Shown: in pieces, positions 7,296 through 13,573 of the stretch
Numbering within the stretch: position 1 is the stretch's first letter
Layout of the letters: each line of letters starts with the position of its first letter
Assembly (NCBI GenBank): GCA_030550735.1
Contig: JAUQOT010000006.1
Location: 6,794-21,879, forward strand
DNA: 15,086 bases
Origin: Patescibacteria group bacterium
GTDB lineage: Bacteria; Patescibacteriota; Minisyncoccia; UBA6257; HR35
Direction of reading: 5' to 3'
Position numbers and translations under genes: made by a program
The notes under the pieces: generated by a model
The model's input: the letters and a program-made list of their open reading frames with translations, nothing else
The model's database searches: none
Told to the model about the DNA's origin: nothing

Positions 7296-8463
7296 TTGAT
7301 TGATTTATTCTTAATTTTAAGTCTTCTAAAACATTTCTAAAATTTAAATAAGCATCGTAAGGTGTTTCGTATGGACTAAAATATTTATGAACATCTCCGT
7401 CACTAAACCATTTAGTACACATATAATAAAAGTGATCAGCTGTTTGAAGTTTTCTCCATACTTCTTTTAAAAAAAACGGAATTTCTTTCTCTAAAGAAAA
7501 AAGTATTTCTAAACACTCTTGTTGCATTTCATTTCCCAACCAAGCAGTTAAGTCTCTTTCAGTGTCTGCCCAGGTTATTGGTTTAGAAGAAGAAAAAATT
7601 CCCCGAACTGGATATTTTTTAATAACCTCGGAAGGCAAAGCAAATTCGAGATCTTTATATTTAAAAACTTCAAAGGGTAAGGATTTTAAAAAATCAAAAA
7701 TACCTGTTTCTTCCCATTGATGCTCACCAAAAGTTTCAAAATCCATAAAAAGATTCAAAACTTCTCCATTACCATTAAAAGAATTTAACCAAGAAGCATA
7801 TTTTTCAGCAGTTAAAGGCCATTCTTCCCACCAACGAGCCGAAAAGCGAAAACTAATATCATCAGATAATTTATAATGTCGAAGAAGGATCTTCAAGTTT
7901 TTTTGTGGGTCTTCATAAATAAAAGCTGGTGAACGCCATTCTAAAATCCAAGGAACTCCCTCAGCAAGAATTGCTTCAAAGCCTAAATCTTTAACTGTTT
8001 TAGTCAAGTCATCAAAATAAATAAGTTCGGTATTAGCAAAAACCTTTGGCTCAAAGTTAAAAAGATTTTTTATTAATTTTTTATGGAGCAAGACTTGTTC
8101 TTTAAATTCTTTTAACGAATAAAGAGAGCTCAAAGAATGGTAATAGTTTTCTCCTGAAAATTCAACCGAACCTGTTTTCGAAAGATCTTGAAGAAGTTTA
8201 ATAATATAAGGATGGTGTTTTTTTAAGTTTTCCAAAAGGATTCCAGTTATTCCTAAAGTAAACTTAAATTTTCCCTCTGTTTTTCTAACAAGATCAAGCA
8301 AAATTTCTAAAGTAGGTTGGTAACATTTTTTAACAATTCTATCAAGATAGTATTTGTTTCTTTCATCATCAAAATAGTTTTTTTCTTCACCAATATCGAA
8401 AACAGTATAATGCTTTAATCTTTCTGGTTGATGAACTTTAAAATAAAAAACTATTGATGGCAT
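7270..8463 (-). CDS. GH57 family alpha-glucan hydrolase/transferase
   Basis: Retaining glycoside hydrolase of family 57, 397 residues, similar in size and motifs to the short 'MJ1611-like' alpha-amylase group. Conserved regions visible are HQPERL (11-16), GITGILLENL (71-80), FANTELIY (142-149) with candidate nucleophile Glu146, and LFMDFETFGEHQW (238-250), which should hold the acid/base Asp241. DLTAWLGNEMQ near residue 300 is a fifth family region. It lacks the extra C-terminal domain of the longer GH57 branching enzymes and amylopullulanases, so I infer amylase- or glucanotransferase-like action on the polymer made next door, not branching. It overlaps the GT4 gene by 13 nt and the glycogen synthase by 26 nt. 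Substrate is not proven by sequence. Confidence 0.9.
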   Translation of the reverse strand: MPSIVFYFKVHQPERLKHYTVFDIGEEKNYFDDERNKYYLDRIVKKCYQPTLEILLDLVRKTEGKFKFTLGITGILLENLKKHHPYIIKLLQDLSKTGSVEFSGENYYHSLSSLYSLKEFKEQVLLHKKLIKNLFNFEPKVFANTELIYFDDLTKTVKDLGFEAILAEGVPWILEWRSPAFIYEDPQKNLKILLRHYKLSDDISFRFSARWWEEWPLTAEKYASWLNSFNGNGEVLNLFMDFETFGEHQWEETGIFDFLKSLPFEVFKYKDLEFALPSEVIKKYPVRGIFSSSKPITWADTERDLTAWLGNEMQQECLEILFSLEKEIPFFLKEVWRKLQTADHFYYMCTKWFSDGDVHKYFSPYETPYDAYLNFRNVLEDLKLRINQSNVKIHLRS

Positions 8464-9602
8464 TTAAGAGTTAGATATAAATTATACAATTTTTCAGCTG
8501 TTTTTTGCCAATCAAATTTACTTTTTGCTTCAAAGTAAATATTTTTTCTATATTCTCTATTCATTTTATCATATTTCAAAAGACTAATAATTTTATTTGC
8601 CATTTCTCTTGTGTCCCAAAATTCAAATTTCATTAAGTGATTAAGATAATAACCAACACCCGTTTGTCTTGAAGCAATAACAGGTAAGTTAAAATTGATC
8701 CCCTCCAAAACAACTAAACCAAAGGGATCAGCAACTGAAGGAACTACTAAAACATCAGCTAAACTATAAACCCCCCAAAGTTTTTCTTCACGAAGAAAAC
8801 TAGTAAAAATGACATTTTCTTCAACTTTAAGTTCTTTTGTTATTCTTATTAAATCAAGAAACATATCACCAGAACCAATAAAAATATATTTTGTCTTGGG
8901 AAAATATTTTTTCACAAGGGGCAGAGTTCTTAAAAAATAATCAGGTCCTTTTTGTAAAACCAGTCTTCCAACAAAAATAACTATTTTCCAATTATTATCT
9001 TTCAAATATTTTAAATATTGAGGAATAATTGTTTCCTTTGCTGACCATTCAAAACCATTAGGTAAAACAAAAATTTTTTCAGGTTGTATGCCGTAACGAT
9101 TAATTAACATATTTTTAGTTAATTCTCCTACGGGTAAAATTTTATCAATTTTTGAAAAATATTCTTTTTCGATTTGAAAAATAATTGGATTAGGATTGCC
9201 TCCAGTCCTTTCAATTTCTGTTGAATGAACATGAATTAAAGTAGGAACATTAAAATATTTACCCAAAAAATAAGTTGCTGGAGCTGTAAACCAATCATGG
9301 CCATGAACAAAATCAGGTTTTTCTTTATAAACAGCCAAAATTCTTTCGGCATAAGAGAAAATTAAGGAAAGGAGATTTTGATCAAAACTAAATTTATATT
9401 TTTCGAAATAACCTTTTATTTTAATTATTTCTTTGGAAGCAAAAAGAACTTTGAAGGGGATGTTTTTGATGGGTAAATTTTCTGGAAGAGTAAAGGTTAA
9501 GTCAAGTTTCTTCGAAAGTTCTTTAGCTAAAAAATAACAAGCAACTCCCAAGCCACCGCTATTAAATGGAGGGAGTTCCCATCCTATCATTAATACTTTC
9601 AT
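8451..9602 (-). CDS. GT4 family glycosyltransferase, probably glucan-related
   Basis: A 383-residue GT-B fold retaining glycosyltransferase. The N-terminal glycine loop is PPFNSGGLGV (11-20), with HGHDW at 100-104 and HVHSTEIERTGG at 124-135. The C-terminal nucleotide-sugar half has VGRLVLQKG at 211-219 and ADPFGLVVLEG at 291-301. In the usual E-x7-E pair the first acidic residue is Asp292 and the second Glu300. Its opening resembles starch/glycogen synthases (GT5) and archaeal GT4 enzymes, and its place directly before GH57 and GT3 suggests alpha-glucan synthesis, possibly priming or making a maltosyl precursor. A role in surface glycans is the alternative. The ATG at 9602 has a -10 box 8 nt upstream, pointing to an almost leaderless start of the glucan cassette. 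Confidence 0.88.
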   Translation of the reverse strand: MKVLMIGWELPPFNSGGLGVACYFLAKELSKKLDLTFTLPENLPIKNIPFKVLFASKEIIKIKGYFEKYKFSFDQNLLSLIFSYAERILAVYKEKPDFVHGHDWFTAPATYFLGKYFNVPTLIHVHSTEIERTGGNPNPIIFQIEKEYFSKIDKILPVGELTKNMLINRYGIQPEKIFVLPNGFEWSAKETIIPQYLKYLKDNNWKIVIFVGRLVLQKGPDYFLRTLPLVKKYFPKTKYIFIGSGDMFLDLIRITKELKVEENVIFTSFLREEKLWGVYSLADVLVVPSVADPFGLVVLEGINFNLPVIASRQTGVGYYLNHLMKFEFWDTREMANKIISLLKYDKMNREYRKNIYFEAKSKFDWQKTAEKLYNLYLTLKCHQ

Positions 9603-9610
9603 TGAGCTTT

Positions 9611-9616
9611 ATTATA
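9611..9616 (-). promoter_or_regulatory. -10 box of the glucan cassette
   Basis: TATAAT on the - strand lies 8 nt before the GT4 ATG at 9602, in the 29-nt gap after miaA. Initiation 6-8 nt downstream would give a leader of 0-2 nt. No good -35 is seen. It implies that the four glucan genes can be transcribed independently of rodA-miaA. Confidence 0.5.
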
Positions 9617-9631
9617 AAAAAATTTTTAGAA

Positions 9632-10540
9632 TTATTTATTAAAAAATTGTTGAAAAATTGCTTCGGCTTCTTTAAAACCTTTAACATAATTTACTCCTTC
9701 AATTTTTTTGAGTTCTCTTATTTGTCTTTTGGCAAATCTTATATTATCTTTTAAACAATTTCTAAAAGCTGAATCTAAGTCAATTTCACCCTTTACAAAC
9801 ATCCCAAACCATCTATACTCTAAACCAAAGCTTATTATTCTTTTAAAAGAAAGTCCAGTTTTTCTTAGTTTTTTTATTTCTTCTATTATCTTTTTTAATC
9901 TCTTTTTTAACCGCTTTTCTATTTTTTTAAATAGTTTTTCTTTTTCGATAAACGGAGAAATTATAAGAAGATCATATTTTGGTTCTTTTTTTAACCTAAA
10001 ACCTTCTTTAAGAGATAAAACAATTTCTAACCTTCTAATAACTCGTCGCTTATTTTTTACATCGAGATTTTCTAAAGCTGATTTATTAATTTTTTTAAGC
10101 ATTTCTAAAAGCTCTTCTAAAGAAAGCATTTCAAGTTCTTTTCTTAATTTATAATTTGGTTTAACTTTAGGCAAAATCCAACCTTCTTTTAAAGCTCTCA
10201 AATAAAGCAAAGTTCCACCTGAGAAGATTGGTATTTTTTTATTTTTAATAATAATTGGGTAAACCCTTTCAACATCCTTTAACCACCTTCCGAGAGAATA
10301 ATTTTTTCGGGGTGAAGCAACTGAAACAAGATAATGTTTTATCCCATCCAAAATTAAGCCGTATTTAAATTTTCTTATTTTTCGAAAACCATCTATTTTT
10401 CCACTACCCCAATCTAAATATTTATAAACTTGTCTTGAATCAGCGTTTATTATTTCGCCGTTAAATTTTTTAGCAAGACGTAAGGCTAACTTAGATTTTC
10501 CGGATGATGTTGGTCCGGTTATAAAAACTGCCTTCTTCAT
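9632..10540 (-). CDS. miaA: tRNA dimethylallyltransferase
   Basis: Transfers a dimethylallyl group to N6 of adenosine 37 in tRNAs that read UNN codons, as the first step toward i6A/ms2i6A. The protein has 302 residues, the normal size. It shows the P-loop GPTSSGKS (9-16), DSRQVYKYLDWGSGK (34-48) with the Asp34 of the DSRQVY motif, and SGGTLLYLRAL (107-117), all typical of MiaA. The start overlaps the rodA stop in an ATGA, so translation is probably coupled to rodA. The C-terminal half is very Lys-rich, fitting tRNA binding and the AT-rich genome. Confidence 0.95.
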   Translation of the reverse strand: MKKAVFITGPTSSGKSKLALRLAKKFNGEIINADSRQVYKYLDWGSGKIDGFRKIRKFKYGLILDGIKHYLVSVASPRKNYSLGRWLKDVERVYPIIIKNKKIPIFSGGTLLYLRALKEGWILPKVKPNYKLRKELEMLSLEELLEMLKKINKSALENLDVKNKRRVIRRLEIVLSLKEGFRLKKEPKYDLLIISPFIEKEKLFKKIEKRLKKRLKKIIEEIKKLRKTGLSFKRIISFGLEYRWFGMFVKGEIDLDSAFRNCLKDNIRFAKRQIRELKKIEGVNYVKGFKEAEAIFQQFFNK

Positions 10541-11589
10541 TTTAAAGTCTTAAAGTAATAAACTATTCCCAAAAGCCAAAGATCAAAAATTAGATGAGAA
10601 CCGCCATAACTTAAAAACGGAAAGGGTAAACCAATAATAGGAAATAAACCAAAGTTAATTAAACTTGTTAAAACAAATTTCACCGTAAAGTAAATTAAAA
10701 CTAAATAGAGAAAATTTTTATAAAGAGGGATTTTTGTAAAAAAATAAATTTTATAAATTTCATAAAGTAAGAGTGAATAAAGAAAAAAAATCATTAAATA
10801 ACCAAGATAACCTCTTTCTTCAATAAGGGAAGTTAAAATAAAATCAGTTGCCGCTGAGGGCAAATAACCATATTTAGCCACCTCTGAAAGACCTACACCT
10901 CTGCCGAAAAAACTTGTTGTACTTAAAATTATTCTTATTTGCCGAAGATTATATTCTGTTGACAATGGATTACTGAAAGATGTTAAAAAAGAAATAATTC
11001 TTTCTTTTTGATAATCTTTAAAAATGAATAACCAAAAAACAAGCAAAATTAAAATCCCTATCGTTCCAAGATAAATTATTGTTTTTCTCCTTAAAAAGAA
11101 AAAAACAGAAAAAAACCAAACAAGAAAATAAAGAAAAACCATTCCCATATCTGGCTGCAAAAAGATCAAAAATATAAAAGGAAAGATTATTAAAAAAGAA
11201 AGTGAAAGATAAAAAAAATTATTCAATCTATCGAAGTTTAAAGAGAAAAATTTTGTGAGGGCAAGAAAAAATCCTAATTTAGAAAATTCTGATGGTTGAA
11301 AAGATAATGGACCGATAATAAACCAACTTTTTATTTTTCCGGGAACAAAAAGAACTAAAATCAAAATAAGAAAAGATAAAAAAATAATAAAAATAAAATG
11401 AAATCTTTCAAAAATAAGTTTATAATCAAAGATTTTAAAAGAAAAAAAGAAAAGAAAACCTAAAAACCAAAAAAATATTTGTTTTAAAAAAAGGTCATAA
11501 CGAGCTAAAGAAAAAAGAGTTGTTAAAGAAATTAAAGCAAAATTTAGTAAAATTAGAATTAGAATAAACAAAGTATTATCTTTTGTCAT
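10537..11589 (-). CDS. rodA: RodA/FtsW-type SEDS peptidoglycan polymerase
   Basis: Integral membrane glycosyltransferase that polymerises lipid II with a partner class B PBP. It has about ten hydrophobic segments. Numbered from the TTG at 11622 (361 residues), it has GPLSFQPSEFSK (104-115), QPDMG (156-160), GRGVG (240-244), LPSAATDFI (254-262) with the conserved Asp260, and PFPFLSYGGS (333-342). These fit RodA better than FtsW, although the separation is not absolute. The partner PBP is not in this window. Two starts are possible: TTG at 11622, or ATG at 11589 (350 residues), which I prefer because the cytoplasmic tail before the first membrane segment then has normal length. The ATG at 11589 shares two bases with the start of an opposing small gene. 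Confidence 0.92.
   Translation of the reverse strand: MTKDNTLFILILILLNFALISLTTLFSLARYDLFLKQIFFWFLGFLFFFSFKIFDYKLIFERFHFIFIIFLSFLILILVLFVPGKIKSWFIIGPLSFQPSEFSKLGFFLALTKFFSLNFDRLNNFFYLSLSFLIIFPFIFLIFLQPDMGMVFLYFLVWFFSVFFFLRRKTIIYLGTIGILILLVFWLFIFKDYQKERIISFLTSFSNPLSTEYNLRQIRIILSTTSFFGRGVGLSEVAKYGYLPSAATDFILTSLIEERGYLGYLMIFFLYSLLLYEIYKIYFFTKIPLYKNFLYLVLIYFTVKFVLTSLINFGLFPIIGLPFPFLSYGGSHLIFDLWLLGIVYYFKTLK
11574..11579 (+). promoter_or_regulatory. Candidate -10 box for the small membrane gene
   Basis: TATTAT lies 8 nt before the ATG at 11588, inside the rodA coding region on the other strand. There is no Shine-Dalgarno. If used, the transcript would start at or within about 2 nt of the ATG. No clear -35 is seen. 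Confidence 0.35.
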
Positions 11590-11737
11590 GGAAAAAATTA
11601 AAGAGAAATTAAATTCAACCAAATTCCAACTTTTTCTTTTTGTCGTTTTGCTTTCATTTTTTAGTTTCGGTTTAGGATTTTTAGTTGGTAGTCGTTTCTT
11701 TGAATCTAATCCTATTATAATCCAAAAAAATGATTAA
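11588..11737 (+). CDS. Small single-pass membrane protein with 'NPIIIQKN' tail
   Basis: A 49-residue ORF: a basic N-terminus (MEKIKEKLNSTK), one membrane segment rich in Phe/Leu with small-residue GLGFLVG spacing (about 13-35), then a short outside tail ending NPIIIQKND. I recall similar short proteins, with a hydrophobic helix followed by a PIIIEKN-like tail, from Patescibacteria, sometimes leading into longer extracellular domains; here the chain stops after the tail. It sits on the opposite strand to all its neighbours, between rodA and metG. Its ATG overlaps the preferred rodA ATG in a CATG. Function is unknown. The composition is protein-like and the gap would otherwise be empty on the metG/rodA strand, so I think it is real. 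Confidence 0.65.
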   Translation: MEKIKEKLNSTKFQLFLFVVLLSFFSFGLGFLVGSRFFESNPIIIQKND

Positions 11738-11849
11738 GCTATCCGAAGTTTTAGATACAATTGGGAAAATAATTTTTATTCTTTTTAGCTTAATTTTTAT
11801 TATTTATTACAATTTCAAAAATAGAATAAGAAAGTTTCTTAGACTTTAA
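11730..11849 (+). CDS. Tiny putative membrane protein, 39 residues
   Basis: The ORF starts inside the end of the preceding small gene (8-nt overlap, ATGATTAA). It encodes MIKLSEVLDTIGK, a hydrophobic stretch (about 14-27) and a strongly basic tail, NFKNRIRKFLRL. This is the pattern of a one-helix membrane protein with its positive end inside. Its last 11 nt overlap the 3' end of metG on the other strand. No relative is recognised. The overlap with the preceding ORF and the lack of other content support it, but an ORF this short in AT-rich DNA could be chance. Confidence 0.42.
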   Translation: MIKLSEVLDTIGKIIFILFSLIFIIYYNFKNRIRKFLRL

Positions 11850-13473
11850 TTTTAGAAAAAAGAGGTTCGATTTTTTCTATTTTAATTTCTTGGGGATCTA
11901 AAATTTCAAAAAGATAATTGTCTTTTCCGATTTCATATTTAATTTCTTTGAGATTTAATCTTTGGCTAATTATTTTGGAGGTTTCAGGTAAAAAGGGATT
12001 CAAAATTTTTCGTAAATTAAAAATTAGAAGAAGACTATTATAAATTGTTTTTGGGGCTAAGTTAAGATTTTTCCACGGTTCGTTTTTCTCTAGATATTTA
12101 TTCCCTTCTCTAATTAAATCTAAAATCAAATTAAAAGAAGAAACGATTTCTACTTTAATCATTTTCTCTCTTATAAGCTTATAGGTGTTTTCAATTTTTT
12201 CCTTTATTTCATTATCAACTTCTCTTTCAATTTTACCTTTTAGTTTATCTCTATAAAAAACAAAAACTCTTTGAAGAAAATTTCCTAAATTATCAACTAG
12301 ATCACCATTAATTCTTTTTTCAAAATCCGACCATTTAAAATCGCTATCTTTCTCTTCAGGAAGAATTAAATTTAAATAGAACCTAACATAATCGGAACCA
12401 TATTTTTCTCCAATCTCTAAAGAATCAATAATAACACCTCTGCTTTTAGAAAACTTCTGACCTTCAAGAAAAAGAAAATTATTAACAGCTGGAAAATAAG
12501 GTAGATTTAAATTTAAATTTTGGCCTAAAATTTGTCCTGGCCAAAAAATTGTATGAAAGATTAAATTGTCTTTACCCATAAAGTAATAATGGAAACATTC
12601 TTTGTTTTGCCAAAACTCTCGCCAATCACGATTATTTTTTTGAGCCCATTCAACTGTGGCTGAAAAATAACCAATAACAGCATCAAACCAAACGTAAAAT
12701 CTTTTATGGTCAAAATTATCTAATCTTAAGTTTTCAGGAATTTCTTCTATAGGAATTTCAACTCCCCAATCTAAATCTCGAGTAATTGCTCTTGGTTCTA
12801 AACCCTTTTTTAACCAAGAAATTGTTTCTTCATAAACAAATGAACGCCAGTGATGATTCTCTCTTACATAAGCCTCAATCTTAGGTTGAAGCTTAGAATA
12901 ATCTAAAAAATAATGTTCTGTTTCTTTTAAAATTACTTTACTTCCGGTAAGTTTACTTTTAGGTTCAATTAATTCTCCTGGATTTAAAACTTTGCCACAT
13001 TTTTCACATTGATCTCCTCGCTGACCTTCAGCTAAACAAAAAGAACATTTACCCTCAACATAACGATCAGGAAGAAAACGATTTTCTTCAGGAGAATAAT
13101 ATTGAAAGGTTTTTTGTTTAAAAATATAACCGTTTTTTAAAAGTCTTAAGAAAAATTCTTGGGTTATTCTTTTATGATTTTGAGTGGTTGTTGAGGTGAA
13201 AATATCAAAAGTAAAATCATAGAATCTTATTAAATTATGGATTTTAGGTGTGTATTCACTTACGATATCTTCTGGTTTAACATTTCTTTTATCAGCTTCG
13301 AGAGTAATAGGCGTTCCATGACAATCTGTTCCTGAAACCATTAAAGTTTCTAAACCCAAAATTCGACAAAAACGGGAAAAAGTATCAGCAGGAATTAAAT
13401 AACCAGCTAAATGACCAATATGCAAATCACCATTAACATATGGCCAAGCAGCCCCTATAAAAATTTTCTTCAT
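11839..13473 (-). CDS. metG: Methionyl-tRNA synthetase
   Basis: Class I synthetase that charges initiator and elongator tRNA-Met. The 544 residues include the HIGH motif at 18-21 and SGTDCHG at 47-53. A zinc knuckle has four cysteines at 143, 146, 156 and 159, in the connective peptide. KFSKS at 340-344 is the KMSKS-type loop. The C-terminal part (about 385-544) is the helical anticodon-binding domain. The C-terminal tRNA-binding/dimerisation domain present in some longer bacterial MetG proteins is absent, so this is a minimal form. An extended -10 box lies 6 nt before the ATG at 13473, so the mRNA should be leaderless. Its 3' end overlaps a tiny opposing ORF by 11 nt. Confidence 0.97.
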   Translation of the reverse strand: MKKIFIGAAWPYVNGDLHIGHLAGYLIPADTFSRFCRILGLETLMVSGTDCHGTPITLEADKRNVKPEDIVSEYTPKIHNLIRFYDFTFDIFTSTTTQNHKRITQEFFLRLLKNGYIFKQKTFQYYSPEENRFLPDRYVEGKCSFCLAEGQRGDQCEKCGKVLNPGELIEPKSKLTGSKVILKETEHYFLDYSKLQPKIEAYVRENHHWRSFVYEETISWLKKGLEPRAITRDLDWGVEIPIEEIPENLRLDNFDHKRFYVWFDAVIGYFSATVEWAQKNNRDWREFWQNKECFHYYFMGKDNLIFHTIFWPGQILGQNLNLNLPYFPAVNNFLFLEGQKFSKSRGVIIDSLEIGEKYGSDYVRFYLNLILPEEKDSDFKWSDFEKRINGDLVDNLGNFLQRVFVFYRDKLKGKIEREVDNEIKEKIENTYKLIREKMIKVEIVSSFNLILDLIREGNKYLEKNEPWKNLNLAPKTIYNSLLLIFNLRKILNPFLPETSKIISQRLNLKEIKYEIGKDNYLFEILDPQEIKIEKIEPLFSKIKV

Positions 13474-13479
13474 AAATTA

Positions 13480-13488
13480 ATTATAGCA
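13480..13488 (-). promoter_or_regulatory. Extended -10 promoter giving leaderless metG mRNA
   Basis: On the - strand TGCTATAAT (a TGn-TATAAT extended -10) ends 6 nt before the metG ATG at 13473. The expected transcription start is the A of the ATG itself. A second TATAAT lies just upstream (plus-strand 13491-13496). An extended -10 can work without a good -35, and none is seen. Confidence 0.6.
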
Positions 13489-13520
13489 AAATTATATTTT
13501 GTGATTTTTTTATCAAATCC

Positions 13521-13551
13521 AAAAAGCCCTGGCATCCAGCCAGGGCTTTTT
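13521..13551 (-). terminator. Strong hairpin terminator after the surface protein
   Basis: AAAAAGCCCTGGC (13521-13533) and GCCAGGGCTTTTT (13539-13551) form a perfect 13-bp stem with a 5-nt loop. A T-run follows the GC core on either strand. It lies 22 nt beyond the stop of the surface-protein gene and about 48 nt before metG, so it should end the surface-protein transcript and insulate metG. Confidence 0.88.
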
Positions 13552-13573
13552 GGTGCTAGTTTACTAACCCCTA

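Noticed and set aside
9566..9754. 62-residue + strand ORF across the miaA/GT4 junction
   Set aside because: It overlaps the GT4 start and the miaA end on the other strand and reads as low-complexity Phe/Leu/Lys; no supporting signals.
9708..10154. 148-residue + strand ORF opposite miaA
   Set aside because: It is antisense to conserved MiaA sequence and its Ser/Phe/Leu-rich composition is what the reverse of Lys/Glu-rich coding DNA gives.
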